Shown: positions 17,922-26,836 of the stretch, piece after piece
Layout of the letters: every line of letters starts with the position of its first letter
Position numbering within the stretch: the stretch's first letter is position 1
NCBI RefSeq assembly: GCF_010500215.1
Contig: NZ_JAAGOY010000004.1
Coordinates: forward strand, 558,001 to 622,000
Origin: Aliiroseovarius sp. PrR006
Lineage (GTDB): Bacteria; Pseudomonadota; Alphaproteobacteria; Rhodobacterales; Rhodobacteraceae
DNA: 64,000 nt
Reading direction: 5' to 3'
Made by a program: the position numbers and the translations under genes
Notes under the pieces: generated by a model
What the model was told of the DNA's origin: nothing
Seen by the model: the letters and a program-made list of their open reading frames with translations, nothing else
The model's database searches: none

Positions 17922-20717
17922 TTACCCGGGCGGGTTGGCCAGCACCTCATCAATGGCAAGGGCCGCAGCCCGCGCCTTTTCCTCCAGATCCTCGATCAGG
18001 GCAGCCTCACTCTCGGCCCCGGTCTCGCGTAGTAGCAGATCCTGACCGCCCTGCCCCAAAGCTTCAAGGTCCAAAGGACCGTCCGACAAAAGTTTGGACG
18101 CGGCCTGCAATCGCCACATTAGGTCATGGGATTGGGCCAGAGATCGCGCCTGACCGTCAGAAAACCAATCAATGGCGACACCCTGAGCGATTTGCTTGCC
18201 CGGTTCACGCGGTGTGTTCTTAGACAAGAGCGCGGCGGCCTGTGCCACAAGTTCAACATCCTGCAGGTGGCCCTCGCCCAGCTTGGCGTCCAGCGCGCCC
18301 CCGGCTTGTTTCGCGTCCGCGATGCGATTGCGCATCTCGATCACATCCGCAATCACTTTGACCGGGTCGCGCTCGCCAGCCAAAACTTCGGCCCGCGCGA
18401 TCTCGTAATCCTTGGTCAGCCCTTCCGGCCCCGCCACAACTCGTGCGCGCGTCAGAGCTAGATGCTCCCACGTCCAGGCCTCGTCCCGTTGATAGGCTTT
18501 GAAGCTTTCGATCGAGGTCGCTACCGCCCCTTGCCGCCCCGAAGGGCGCAGGCGCATGTCGACCTCGTAAAGCCGCCCTTCGGCCATTGGCGCAGACAGC
18601 GCGGTCAGGAAAGCCTGTGTAAGCCGCGCATAGTAAGGCCGGGTTGCCAAGGGGCGACGCCCGTCCGACATATCCTCGCCTTGCGGGTCATAGATGATGA
18701 TCAGGTCGAGATCCGAGGTCGCCGTCAGCGACCGTGCTCCCAGCGACCCCATGCCAATGATCACAGCCCCTGCCCCCGGTGGCGTGCCGTGTTTCAGGGC
18801 GAAATTATCGACGACAACGGGCCAGAGCCCGCGAATGATCGCATCCGCCAAGTCGGTATACTGCGTGCCAGCCTCGCACGCAGGGATCAGTCCGCGCAGG
18901 AAATGCACGCCGATACGGAAGTGCCATTCCTTCATCCAGCGTCGCGCGCCATCCAGCTTGGCTTCGTAATCTGGCGCTTTGTCCAGACGTGCGGCCAGTT
19001 CGGCCTCAAGCGCGTCGCCACCGGGCCATGGTTCGAAGAACCCGCCACCGATCACGGCGTCCAGAACCTGCGCGTTGTGGCCCAGATAGGCAGCGAGCGC
19101 GGGGGCTGTCGCGGCGATGTCGACGATCAAATCGACCAGCGTCGGGTTGGCTTCGAATAGCGAGAAAAGCTGCACGCCTGCGGGCAGACGCTTTAAGAAG
19201 CCATCAAACTGGATCAGCGCATCATGCGGGCGTGGTGCATCGGCCAGACGGGCCAGCAGATCGGGCTTCAGGCGATTGAAAATCTCGACCGCACGGGCCG
19301 AGCGCAGACAGGGATAGGTTTCCCAGCGCGCCACGATCTCGGCCTCGCTTTCAGACAGTTCGCGGCTGTCTGCCGTGGAACCGTCAGGTGCAAAGAAGCC
19401 CTCGGTGACCTCGTGTACTTCTGCCAGAGCATCATGGATGCGGGTTTTCAGCGCTTCCGTGTCGCCCTCGCCCATCATCCGGGCCAGACGATCGAATTCG
19501 TCGTCAGTTTTGGGCAGGTTATGGGTCTGCGCGTCACGGAACATTTGGACGCGGTGTTCGACCTCGCGGTGGAAGCGATAGTGGCCGGTCAGGATCTCAG
19601 CCACGTCGGTCGGAATCCAGTCCTTTGCGGCCAAGGCCGCCAAACCGGGCACGGTTTCGCGCATGCGAAGCCCTTCGTCGCGCCCTCCTGCGATGATCTG
19701 GCGGGTCTGGGTGAAGAACTCGATCTCGCGGATGCCACCACGGCCCAGCTTCATATCATGGCCGGGCAGCGTGATGTCACCATGCAGCCCCTTATGCTCA
19801 CGAATGCGCAGGCGCATGTCATGGGCGTCTTGAATGGCGGCGAAATCCAGATGTTTACGCCAGATGAACGGGCGCAGACGGGTCAGATAGGCCTCGCCTG
19901 CTGCGATGTCGCCGCCACAAGGGCGCGCCTTGATGTGGGCGGCGCGTTCCCACGTACGCCCAAGGCTTTCGTAATAGCGCTCTGCCGCCTCCATCGAGAC
20001 GCAGACCGGCGTCACAGACGGGTCCGGGCGCAGCCGCAGGTCGGTTCGGAAGACATAGCCGTCTTCGGTCAACTCCGAGAGCATCGTGCTCATCTTGCGG
20101 GTGGCGCGGACGTGGCTGGCGCGGGCCTCGTGAAAATCCGCGCCCTCGAACCGGCTGTCATCAAACAGCATGATCAGATCAATGTCCGAGCTATAGTTCA
20201 GCTCGTGTGCGCCCATCTTGCCCATGGCAAGTGCAACCATGCCGCCAGCGGTTTCGACGTCATTCTCGGTCATCCCGGGTAGCTTACCGCGCCGGATTTC
20301 GTTGCCAACTTGGAAGGTCATGGCCGTATGGGTGGCGAAATCCGCGAGATCGGTCAGCGCACCGGTAACTTGCTCCAGCTGATACACGCCTGCCAGATCG
20401 GCAAGCCCTGTCAGAAGCGCGATGCGCTGTTTGGCAACGCGCAGCGACGTGCGCAGCGCACTGTCGCTGTCGCGGTTCATGTCCTGCATGGCGGCGGAAA
20501 TGGCGTCTTCCGGCGCGATGCTCAGCGCCTCGCGCAGCCAATCCGCCTGCTTCTCCATCAACCCTTTCAGATAGGGCGAACAGCCTGCAGCCCCAGACAA
20601 CACCCCGCGCAGATCCGGCGTCAGATCCGCAAACAGCGCGTCGATATCCGCGGCGGGTTCAGCCTCGTAGGCGATCGGAGTGCGGGTGATGCGGGCGGCG
20701 AAAGAAGTCTGGCTCAT
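17922..20717 (-). CDS. glnE: bifunctional glutamine synthetase adenylyltransferase/deadenylyltransferase
   Basis: Adds AMP to and removes it from glutamine synthetase, tuning nitrogen assimilation under PII control. The 931 residues carry two nucleotidyltransferase domains: AMGKMGAHELNYSSDIDLIM near residue 170 (deadenylylating half) and GMGSLGARSLTATSDLDLIII near residue 655 (adenylylating half), each with the paired D-x-D. The helical GlnD-PII-type domains lie after each. Transcribed from a promoter shared by divergence with the YbaK-type gene. Confidence 0.95.
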   Translation of the reverse strand: MSQTSFAARITRTPIAYEAEPAADIDALFADLTPDLRGVLSGAAGCSPYLKGLMEKQADWLREALSIAPEDAISAAMQDMNRDSDSALRTSLRVAKQRIALLTGLADLAGVYQLEQVTGALTDLADFATHTAMTFQVGNEIRRGKLPGMTENDVETAGGMVALAMGKMGAHELNYSSDIDLIMLFDDSRFEGADFHEARASHVRATRKMSTMLSELTEDGYVFRTDLRLRPDPSVTPVCVSMEAAERYYESLGRTWERAAHIKARPCGGDIAAGEAYLTRLRPFIWRKHLDFAAIQDAHDMRLRIREHKGLHGDITLPGHDMKLGRGGIREIEFFTQTRQIIAGGRDEGLRMRETVPGLAALAAKDWIPTDVAEILTGHYRFHREVEHRVQMFRDAQTHNLPKTDDEFDRLARMMGEGDTEALKTRIHDALAEVHEVTEGFFAPDGSTADSRELSESEAEIVARWETYPCLRSARAVEIFNRLKPDLLARLADAPRPHDALIQFDGFLKRLPAGVQLFSLFEANPTLVDLIVDIAATAPALAAYLGHNAQVLDAVIGGGFFEPWPGGDALEAELAARLDKAPDYEAKLDGARRWMKEWHFRIGVHFLRGLIPACEAGTQYTDLADAIIRGLWPVVVDNFALKHGTPPGAGAVIIGMGSLGARSLTATSDLDLIIIYDPQGEDMSDGRRPLATRPYYARLTQAFLTALSAPMAEGRLYEVDMRLRPSGRQGAVATSIESFKAYQRDEAWTWEHLALTRARVVAGPEGLTKDYEIARAEVLAGERDPVKVIADVIEMRNRIADAKQAGGALDAKLGEGHLQDVELVAQAAALLSKNTPREPGKQIAQGVAIDWFSDGQARSLAQSHDLMWRLQAASKLLSDGPLDLEALGQGGQDLLLRETGAESEAALIEDLEEKARAAALAIDEVLANPPG

Positions 20718-20825
20718 ATGCGCAAATTGCGCCGAGCAGCGGGGCGGGTCAACATGGGAAAGCAGCTTGCGACCATTAGACTTGAATGGATAGTGTCAGG
20801 CGAAACGTCGACGACAGGAGCCTCC

Positions 20826-21293
20826 ATGTCCAAAAGCCTGAAACGGGTTAAAGCCGCCTTAGAAGACGCTGGCATCGCCGCGGGCGTGATCGAAATGTCC
20901 GAGGGCACCCGCACCGCCGCAGATGCCGCCCGCGCTTGCGGCTGCGAGATTGACCAGATCGCCAAGTCGATCATCTTTCGCGGCGAGACCTCGGGCCATG
21001 TGGTGTTGTTTCTAACCGCTGGCGGCAATCAGGTGGATGCCGAGAAGGCCTCGGCGTTGGCCGGCGAGCCTCTGGGCAAGGCGGACGCCAAATTGATCCG
21101 CGCCGAGACCGGGTTTGCCATTGGCGGCGTGTCCCCGGTCGGGATGACCAGTCCGGTCCGCGCCTTCTATGACGCGCGCCTTCTGGAATTTGATGAGGTC
21201 TGGGCCGCTGCGGGCACCCCACGGCATGTATTCCCTGCCGCACCAAGCGATCTGATCCGCATTTGCGGCGCGCAACCGGGGGACTTTACCTGA
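20826..21293 (+). CDS. YbaK/EbsC-type aminoacyl-tRNA deacylase
   Basis: Likely hydrolyses mischarged aminoacyl-tRNA (Cys-tRNA-Pro or a related species). The start at 20826 has AGGAG at 20816-20820 and gives 155 residues. Seen are the catalytic Lys region QIAKSIIFRG near residue 45, the FLTAGGNQVD strand, and GGVSPVGM near residue 103, the GxxxP motif of the family. The exact trans-editing specificity varies among YbaK relatives. Confidence 0.85.
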   Translation: MSKSLKRVKAALEDAGIAAGVIEMSEGTRTAADAARACGCEIDQIAKSIIFRGETSGHVVLFLTAGGNQVDAEKASALAGEPLGKADAKLIRAETGFAIGGVSPVGMTSPVRAFYDARLLEFDEVWAAAGTPRHVFPAAPSDLIRICGAQPGDFT

Positions 21294-21296
21294 GCG

Positions 21297-21776
21297 TTAG
21301 CCGCAGCCCGACCCGGCTGCCTGCGTCAGAAGCGTCAGCAGACGCAGGAACTCGCTTTGATCCTCAGACGAGAGCTGCTCCAGCATCTCTTTATTCTGCT
21401 CACCGATGATGCCGAAGATGCTGGGCATCAGCGCCCGGCCCTCTTCGGTCAGAAACACGCGATGGGTGCGCCGCGACTGTTTGTCCTGCTTGCGTTCGAC
21501 CAGCCCCTGCTTCTCAAGCGCATCCAGCGCACGCGAAACCGTATACCCCGCCAGCCTCAACCCGTCCCCAATTTCGGTCTGGCTGGCGCCCTCTTTCTCG
21601 GTCAGGGCCATCAAAACAATGAAGTGATCCATCTTTAGCCCGTGGGCCTTCAAGCGCGCCTGCATCTGGGTTTCGGTCATACAAGCTAACCGTTGCAGCA
21701 TCCAGCCAGCACTGGTGGTGCGTGTAAGATGCGCCTGATCGCGCAATGTCGGGTGCATTGTGTCGGGTTGTTTCAT
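21297..21776 (-). CDS. MarR-family transcriptional regulator
   Basis: A 159-residue winged-helix repressor. The ATG at 21776 is chosen because GAGGTG lies just upstream; the frame is open for ten more codons without a ribosome site. The domain contains GASQTEIGDGLRLAGYTVSRALDALEKQGLVERKQDKQSRRTHRVFLTEEG, cited here only as the wing region (residues 75-125). It is divergent from a cytochrome b561 gene, with two identical 12-bp palindromes between them, the natural candidates for its operators. Confidence 0.9.
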   Translation of the reverse strand: MKQPDTMHPTLRDQAHLTRTTSAGWMLQRLACMTETQMQARLKAHGLKMDHFIVLMALTEKEGASQTEIGDGLRLAGYTVSRALDALEKQGLVERKQDKQSRRTHRVFLTEEGRALMPSIFGIIGEQNKEMLEQLSSEDQSEFLRLLTLLTQAAGSGCG

Positions 21777-21831
21777 GGTCACACCTCGGCGGGTTTGTCG
21801 CGGCAACTGGCCACAATATATGCGGCATCAT

Positions 21832-21843
21832 TTGCAATTGCAA
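21832..21843. promoter_or_regulatory. MarR operator candidate, copy 1
   Basis: TTGCAATTGCAA, a perfect 12-bp palindrome between the divergent marR and cytochrome b561 genes. An identical copy starts 29 bases further on. Confidence 0.65.
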
Positions 21844-21860
21844 CTTTCTGCTTGCTATAT

Positions 21861-21872
21861 TTGCAATTGCAA
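21861..21872. promoter_or_regulatory. MarR operator candidate, copy 2
   Basis: Second exact TTGCAATTGCAA, 29 bases (nearly three helical turns) from the first, on the cytochrome side. The twin sites flank a TATATT segment and lie where both divergent promoters would have to be. Confidence 0.65.
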
Positions 21873-21909
21873 GTATCGTGACAGCAGTAACCAGCGAATG
21901 AGAAAAGCC

Positions 21910-22440
21910 ATGAAACGCTATCACCCCCTCCTTGTCGCCCTGCACTGGCTTGTTGCCCTGATGATCATCGTCGCCTTGGTCATGGGCTCGAATGTTCTTG
22001 CAGCCCTGCCGAATGATCACCCGGATAAAATGTTCAGCCTTCGTGGTCATATGTCGATTGGAATTACCGTTGGCATTCTGATGGTCGTACGCCTCGTCAC
22101 ACGCTTGCGCAGCACGCACCCACCAAAAGCGGATACCGGAAACGGCTTTCTGAACTTCGCCGGCACCGCGGCCCATTGGGTGCTGTATATCCTCATCTTC
22201 CTGATGGTCGCCAGCGGCCTCGGCATTTCAATCGGCGCCGGGCTGCCCGACATCGTGTTCTTTGGATCTGATGCCCCTCTGCCCGAGAGCTTCGACCACC
22301 TCGCCCCACGCGCAGCACATGGTGTCATATCAAAACTTCTAGCCCTGACCATTCTGGCCCATATCGCGGGCTGGGCGTATCACCAATTCAAGCTGAAAGA
22401 TGGGCTTATCAGCCGGATGTGGTTCGGTCCGCGCAGCTAA
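21910..22440 (+). CDS. cytochrome b561-family membrane protein
   Basis: Predicted four-helix diheme b-type cytochrome of 176 residues moving electrons in the inner membrane. Candidate heme ligands: His in YHPLLVALHW, FSLRGHMSIG, GTAAHWVLY and LAHIAGWAYHQF. The start at 21910 is chosen because AGAAAAG precedes it; an ATG at 21898 would add four residues. Divergent from marR with shared palindromes, so it is probably derepressed by that regulator's ligand. Electron partners unknown. Confidence 0.85.
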   Translation: MKRYHPLLVALHWLVALMIIVALVMGSNVLAALPNDHPDKMFSLRGHMSIGITVGILMVVRLVTRLRSTHPPKADTGNGFLNFAGTAAHWVLYILIFLMVASGLGISIGAGLPDIVFFGSDAPLPESFDHLAPRAAHGVISKLLALTILAHIAGWAYHQFKLKDGLISRMWFGPRS

Positions 22441-22460
22441 CCGCGCCAAAACCTCGACAG

Positions 22461-22487
22461 AAAGCCGCCGCGATTGGCGGCTTTTTT
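22461..22487 (+). terminator. intrinsic terminator after cytochrome b561 gene
   Basis: Stem AAAGCCGCC / GGCGGCTTT with loop GCGATT and six T residues. Confidence 0.92.
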
Positions 22488-22515
22488 CGTTTATATTCTG
22501 CCCCTTAATCAAATA

Positions 22516-22534
22516 ATGTAAAATACTTTCACAT
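22516..22534. promoter_or_regulatory. inverted repeat upstream of DUF2852 gene, copy 1
   Basis: ATGTAAA-ATACT-TTCACAT: 7-bp arms with one mismatch and a 5-bp spacer. Same design as the copy at 22575. No known factor is assigned. Confidence 0.5.
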
Positions 22535-22574
22535 TTCTCCTTGAACCCAACCATTAAGTCCCCATCTCTCACTC

Positions 22575-22593
22575 ATGTGAAAGGCATTCACAT
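22575..22593. promoter_or_regulatory. inverted repeat upstream of DUF2852 gene, copy 2
   Basis: ATGTGAA-AGGCA-TTCACAT: perfect 7-bp arms with a 5-bp spacer. The second copy of an arrangement starting 59 bases upstream, and 36 bases before the chosen ATG. Confidence 0.55.
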
Positions 22594-22628
22594 TCAAACG
22601 CAACACAGACAGAACGATGGAGACCGCA

Positions 22629-23141
22629 ATGAACACCGCCACCCACACCACCCATTACGACACCGCCCCCCGTGGTTGGTTCTCGCGCGCCGAGGCGTGG
22701 CTGGACGCACGTGGCAAAGGCGCTTGGATCGCCACCATGGTCGTCAGCTTCATCCTCTTCTGGCCCATTGGCCTTGCCCTTCTGGCCTATATGATCTGGA
22801 GCAAACGCATGTTTTCGAAATCCTGTTCTCACCGCCGCACACATGACAGTCAGGCTTGGCAGGACCGCCACATGTCGCACCGTCACGGATTTGCAACCTC
22901 GGGCAACTCGGCCTTTGACGCCTACAAGGCAGAAACCTTGCGCCGCCTGATGACTGAACAGGAAGCCTTCGAAGCCTTCCTCGAGCGTCTGCGCGCCGCG
23001 AAGGACAAGTCCGAGTTCGACCAATTCATGGAAGAACGCGCCGAAGCCGCCCGCAACTCAACCATTGACGAGCAGGAACTCGACGAAGACGTGACCGAGG
23101 ATGTCGAAATCTTGGATGAACCCAAGCACAAAAAGAAGTAA
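22629..23141 (+). CDS. DUF2852 family protein
   Basis: A 170-residue protein typical of Rhodobacteraceae; function unknown. N-terminal RGWFSRAEAWLDARGKGAW is followed by one predicted membrane helix (about residues 35-58, ATMVVSFILFWPIGLALLAYMIW), then a basic His-rich linker, a helical segment and an acidic tail ending in KHKKK. The ATG at 22629 has TGGAGA six bases upstream; an ATG at 22617 is in frame but has no ribosome site. Paired inverted repeats lie upstream. Confidence 0.8.
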   Translation: MNTATHTTHYDTAPRGWFSRAEAWLDARGKGAWIATMVVSFILFWPIGLALLAYMIWSKRMFSKSCSHRRTHDSQAWQDRHMSHRHGFATSGNSAFDAYKAETLRRLMTEQEAFEAFLERLRAAKDKSEFDQFMEERAEAARNSTIDEQELDEDVTEDVEILDEPKHKKK

Positions 23142-23164
23142 TACAGGCAAGAGTTCGCCTTCCC

Positions 23165-23187
23165 CCCGGCCCTTCCCAAGGGCCGGG
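23165..23187 (+). terminator. terminator-like hairpin after DUF2852 gene
   Basis: Perfect 10-bp stem CCCGGCCCTT / AAGGGCCGGG with loop CCC, followed by a mixed CTCTGTTTG tail. Strong hairpin but weak U-tract, so termination may be partial. Confidence 0.6.
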
Positions 23188-23221
23188 CTCTGTTTGCCCC
23201 AATAAAGATGCACACGACCCA

Positions 23222-23707
23222 ATGACCCAATCCTATGACCATCGCAGCAATTCCAACGGCGCAGGCCATTGGGGCTTGCCGGACCCGGACACGCAGGCCG
23301 AGTTCTATCAAGATGTAACGCTGAAGCGTCTGCTGGCGTGGTTCATCGATGTGGTGCTGATTTTTGGGATGTTCTTTTGCATCGGGATTTTGACCTTTGG
23401 AATTGGATTTTTCCTGTCGGGACTTGTCTATCTGGCGGTTGGCTTTGTCTATCGGATGACCACACTGACCAATAAGTCCGCAACCCTCGGGATGCGCCTG
23501 ACCGCGATCGAGCTGCGCCGCCATGATGGCCAACGCTTTGACCGCCAGACTGCCGCCCTGCACACGCTGGCCTATTACCTGTCGATGTCGACTTTCATTT
23601 TGCAGCTGATCTCAATCGTGATGATGTTCACCACTGCACGTGGTCAGGGTCTGAGTGACATGGTGCTGGGCACCGCGGCCATCAACCGCGCCTCTGAACG
23701 CCGCTAA
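23222..23707 (+). CDS. RDD-family membrane protein
   Basis: A 161-residue protein with the RDD hallmarks: KRLLAWFIDVVLIFGMFF, including the R-x3-F-x-D pattern near residue 38, and SATLGMRLTAIEL near residue 88. Three predicted helices. RDD proteins are membrane proteins of unclear transport role. It starts 80 bases after the DUF2852 stop and may be cotranscribed through the hairpin. Confidence 0.82.
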   Translation: MTQSYDHRSNSNGAGHWGLPDPDTQAEFYQDVTLKRLLAWFIDVVLIFGMFFCIGILTFGIGFFLSGLVYLAVGFVYRMTTLTNKSATLGMRLTAIELRRHDGQRFDRQTAALHTLAYYLSMSTFILQLISIVMMFTTARGQGLSDMVLGTAAINRASERR

Positions 23708-23724
23708 AGCCAAATCAAGCAAAC

Positions 23725-23759
23725 AAAGCCTCCGTTTACCCTGACAAACAACGGGGGCT
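23725..23759 (+). terminator. possible terminator after RDD gene
   Basis: AAGCCTCCGTT / AACGGGGGCTT, an 11-bp stem with one wobble pair and a 13-base loop. There is no T-run after it, so the call is tentative. Confidence 0.4.
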
Positions 23760-23818
23760 TGCCCGAAACCGCATGGTCGGGCTAGGCTCGTTCTGATTTG
23801 ACATGACTACGAGAGACC

Positions 23819-24676
23819 ATGCGCCATACACTTCCGCTTGCCCCTCAGTTCTATGTAACTGCTCCGCAGGAATGCCCCTATTTGGATGGGCGCATGGAGC
23901 GCAAGCTATTCACAGCCCTTCAGGGTGAGCATGCGGAAACACTGAACGATACCCTGTCCAAGCAGGGATTCCGCCGGTCGCAAAACGTCCTCTATCGCCC
24001 GTCCTGCGCTGAATGCTCGGCCTGTTTGTCTGCCCGCATCAGGGTGGCTGATTTCCAACCCAGCAAAAGCCAGCGTCGCACGGCCAAGCGCAATGCGATG
24101 CTTGAACGTCGCGCCCGCGCCCCGTGGGCCAGCGAAGATCAGTACGAGCTGTTCCGTCGCTATCTGGACACACGTCATGCCGAGGGTGGTATGGCTGATA
24201 TGGATGTGTTCGAATTTGCCGCGATGATCGAAGAAACCCCGATCAAAAGCCGCGTGATCGAATATGCCGAACGTGGCCCGGATCAGCTTCCCGGCGATGA
24301 CGCCACAGGTCCCTTGCGCGCAGTCTGCCTGACCGATGTGCTCGAAGACGGGTTGTCGATGGTCTATTCCTTCTACGATCCCGACTGGCATCGCAAATCC
24401 CTTGGTACCTATATGATCCTCGATCATATCGACATCGCACGCGAGGCGGGCCTGCCTTACGTCTATCTGGGCTATTGGGTGCCGGGCAGTCCGAAGATGG
24501 ACTATAAGGCCACGTTTTCGTCCATCGAGATCTATCGCGACAACCACTGGACGCCGCTGGTCACGGACGAGGATTACTCGGCCGAACTGCACCCCCTGTC
24601 CACAGATCCAATCGCGGAGCAAGTGGCCAGCATCACGCTGCCGGACACGGCCAGCAAGGTGCATCGCGAGGCCTGA
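23819..24676 (+). CDS. bpt: aspartate/glutamate leucyltransferase (N-end rule)
   Basis: Transfers Leu from Leu-tRNA to N-terminal Asp or Glu of proteins, marking them for ClpS/ClpAP degradation. The 285 residues are slightly long for Bpt. Seen are the N-terminal Cys motif [15 protein letters not shown] near residue 19, [16 protein letters not shown] near residue 58, and the diagnostic [18 protein letters not shown] near residue 216. It has the bacterial single-module form; arginyltransferase is an older name for the family. Confidence 0.92.
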   Translation: MRHTLPLAPQFYVTAPQECPYLDGRMERKLFTALQGEHAETLNDTLSKQGFRRSQNVLYRPSCAECSACLSARIRVADFQPSKSQRRTAKRNAMLERRARAPWASEDQYELFRRYLDTRHAEGGMADMDVFEFAAMIEETPIKSRVIEYAERGPDQLPGDDATGPLRAVCLTDVLEDGLSMVYSFYDPDWHRKSLGTYMILDHIDIAREAGLPYVYLGYWVPGSPKMDYKATFSSIEIYRDNHWTPLVTDEDYSAELHPLSTDPIAEQVASITLPDTASKVHREA

Positions 24677-24848
24677 TCAACTCGGAAAGCGTAGAGATTT
24701 GCTGCGACTGCACAAATCTTTGCCGCGAAATTCGGCAAATACCGAGTTTGCACGGGCCATATTTCCATAAATTGCGCCCAGACCTCCAATTTCAGACCGA
24801 AAATTACAAAATTTTCGCTTCCGCGACATTTTCTACGCGCTTTCGCTG

Positions 24849-24877
24849 TTGACGCCCCCGCTCACCGCTCATAATGT
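24849..24877 (+). promoter_or_regulatory. putative promoter of the ilvBH operon
   Basis: TTGACG (24849-24854) is followed by CATAAT (24870-24875; spacer 15) or TAATGT (spacer 17). Transcription would start near 24884 and run through the leader peptide and attenuator. The gap between bpt and this point (24677-24848) holds a 7-bp inverted repeat TTTGCCG/CGGCAAA but no gene. Confidence 0.5.
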
Positions 24878-24939
24878 CCCGCGCATATGTTGAAGAAGCC
24901 TTCAAGGATCCCCTTGGGCAAGAACATGGAAAAACTGCA

Positions 24940-24987
24940 ATGGGCAGCGTCCTAGTACTTGTTGGATATTGGCGCATGGGCCGGTAA
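24940..24987 (+). CDS. ilv leader peptide (attenuation)
   Basis: A 15-codon reading frame, M-G-S-V-L-V-L-V-G-Y-W-R-M-G-R, with five consecutive Val/Leu codons at 24949-24963. It ends 25 bases before the attenuator stem and 81 bases before ilvB. Ribosome stalling on these codons when Val-tRNA or Leu-tRNA is scarce is the classical way to prevent terminator formation. GGAAAAA upstream (24928-24934) is a modest ribosome site. An overlapping frame starting at 24927 lacks such codons. Confidence 0.8.
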   Translation: MGSVLVLVGYWRMGR

Positions 24988-25038
24988 CGGAACCATAATG
25001 GAACCCCATGCGCCCCCGAGATGATCGGGGGCTTTTTT
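24971..25038 (+). promoter_or_regulatory. ilvBH attenuator: alternative hairpins
   Basis: Terminator: CCCCCGA (25013-25019) / TCGGGGG (25025-25031) with six T at 25033-25038. Competing stem: GGCGCATGGG (24971-24980) pairs perfectly with CCCATGCGCC (25005-25014), which shares two bases with the terminator's left arm. The first segment lies inside the leader-peptide frame, so a ribosome running to the stop at 24985 would mask it and allow termination, while one stalled at the Val/Leu codons would leave it free. Confidence 0.8.
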
Positions 25039-25068
25039 GTGAGAAGCGCACGTGGAACGGAGAAGAAG

Positions 25069-26823
25069 ATGACACGTCAGATGACCGGAGCGAAAATGGT
25101 AGTTCAAGCCCTGAAGGATCAGGGTGTGGACACAGTCTTTGGCTATCCCGGGGGCGCTGTCCTACCGATTTATGACGAAATTTTTCAGCAGAACGACATT
25201 CGTCACATCCTTGTCCGTCACGAGCAAGGCGCGGTTCACGCTGCCGAAGGATATGCCCGTGCAACCGGCAAGCCTGGCGTAGTTCTGGTAACCTCGGGCC
25301 CTGGCGCGACGAACGCCGTAACCGGCCTGACCGACGCGCTTTTGGACTCGATCCCGCTGGTTGTTCTGACCGGTCAGGTTCCGACTTTCATGATCGGCAC
25401 CGATGGTTTTCAGGAAGCGGACACCGTAGGCATCACCCGCCCCTGCACCAAGCATAACTGGCTGGTGAAAGAGACCGACAAGCTGTCGGAGACAATCCAT
25501 CAGGCGTTCCACGTGGCCACCTCGGGCCGTCCGGGCCCGACGCTGATCGATATTCCCAAGGACGTTCAGTTCGCCACCGGCAGCTATACGCCGCCCGCCA
25601 AGACCGAAACCGGCCACTATCAGCCGCAGATACGCGGCGACATCGATGCGATCACCGAACTGGCCGAGCTGATGGAAACCGCGGAACGCCCGATCTTCTA
25701 TACGGGTGGCGGCGTGATCAACTCGGGCCCCGCAGCCAGCCAGCTGCTGCGCGAACTGGTGGACGCGACAGGCTTCCCGATCACCTCGACCCTGATGGGT
25801 CTGGGCGCCTACCCGGCCTCGGGCGAGCAATGGTTGGGCATGCTGGGCATGCACGGTCTGTACGAGGCCAACATGGCGATGCATGACTGTGACCTGATGA
25901 TCTGTGTTGGCGCACGTTTCGACGACCGGATCACTGGCCGCCTTGACGCGTTCAGCCCGAGCTCGAAAAAAGCGCATATCGACATTGATCCCAGCTCGAT
26001 CAACAAGGTGGTGCATGTAGACCTTCCGATCGTTGGTGATGTTGGCCACGTGCTGGAAGACCTGCTGAAGGTCTGGAAAGCGCGCGGACGCAAGACCAAC
26101 AAAAACGGTCTGGGCAAATGGTCCGAGCAAATCGCCGAATGGAAAGAGCGTCGCTGCCTGTCCTATCAGAGAACAGATAACGTCATTCAGCCGCAACACG
26201 CGCTGGAACGCCTCGAGGCGCTGACCAAAGACAAAGATCGCTATGTGGCCACCGAAGTGGGTCAGCACCAGATGTGGGCTGCCCAATTCCTGGGCTTCGA
26301 GGATCCGAACCGCTGGCTGACCTCGGGTGGTCTGGGCACGATGGGCTATGGCCTGCCGGCTTCGCTGGGCGCGCAGATCGCGCATCCCGACGCGTGTGTG
26401 ATCAACGTGGCGGGCGATGCCTCGTGGCTGATGAACATGCAGGAAATGGGCACCGCGGTTCAGTTCCGCGCGCCGATCAAGCAGTTCATCCTGAACAACG
26501 AACGTCTGGGCATGGTGCGCCAGTGGCAAGAGCTGCTGCACGGCGAACGCTACAGCCACAGCTGGTCGGAAAGCCTGCCTGATTTCGTCAAGCTGGCCGA
26601 GGCGTTTGGCTGCCAAGGCCGTCAGGTGTCTGACCCGGCCGAGCTGGACGACGCCATTCAGGAAATGCTGGACTATGACGGCCCGTTCATCCTGGACGTT
26701 CTGGTCGAAAAACACGCCAATTGCTTCCCGATGATCCCATCGGGCGCGCCGCATAATGACATGCTGATGGGCGAAGCCGAGACGCAGGGCGTTATCGGTG
26801 CCGCTGGCGCAACACTGGTTTAA
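25069..26823 (+). CDS. ilvB: acetolactate synthase large subunit
   Basis: Thiamine diphosphate enzyme condensing two pyruvates, or pyruvate and 2-oxobutyrate, as the first common step to Val, Leu and Ile. The start at 25069 follows GGAGAAG and gives 584 residues; the frame upstream runs through the attenuator and is not coding. Motifs: GYPGGAVLP near residue 23, [14 protein letters not shown] with the catalytic Glu near residue 50, and the TPP/Mg segment [11 protein letters not shown] near residue 445. Followed after 13 bases by the regulatory subunit. Confidence 0.96.
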   Translation: MTRQMTGAKMVVQALKDQGVDTVFGYPGGAVLPIYDEIFQQNDIRHILVRHEQGAVHAAEGYARATGKPGVVLVTSGPGATNAVTGLTDALLDSIPLVVLTGQVPTFMIGTDGFQEADTVGITRPCTKHNWLVKETDKLSETIHQAFHVATSGRPGPTLIDIPKDVQFATGSYTPPAKTETGHYQPQIRGDIDAITELAELMETAERPIFYTGGGVINSGPAASQLLRELVDATGFPITSTLMGLGAYPASGEQWLGMLGMHGLYEANMAMHDCDLMICVGARFDDRITGRLDAFSPSSKKAHIDIDPSSINKVVHVDLPIVGDVGHVLEDLLKVWKARGRKTNKNGLGKWSEQIAEWKERRCLSYQRTDNVIQPQHALERLEALTKDKDRYVATEVGQHQMWAAQFLGFEDPNRWLTSGGLGTMGYGLPASLGAQIAHPDACVINVAGDASWLMNMQEMGTAVQFRAPIKQFILNNERLGMVRQWQELLHGERYSHSWSESLPDFVKLAEAFGCQGRQVSDPAELDDAIQEMLDYDGPFILDVLVEKHANCFPMIPSGAPHNDMLMGEAETQGVIGAAGATLV

Positions 26824-26836
26824 GGAGGGCTTTTAA

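Noticed and set aside
22575-22593. CRP site upstream of DUF2852 gene
   Set aside because: TGTGA and TCACA are 7 bases apart instead of 6, so it is not a canonical CRP site.
25162-26754. 530-codon frame antisense to ilvB
   Set aside because: A shadow of strong codon bias in the real gene; ilvB has all family motifs.
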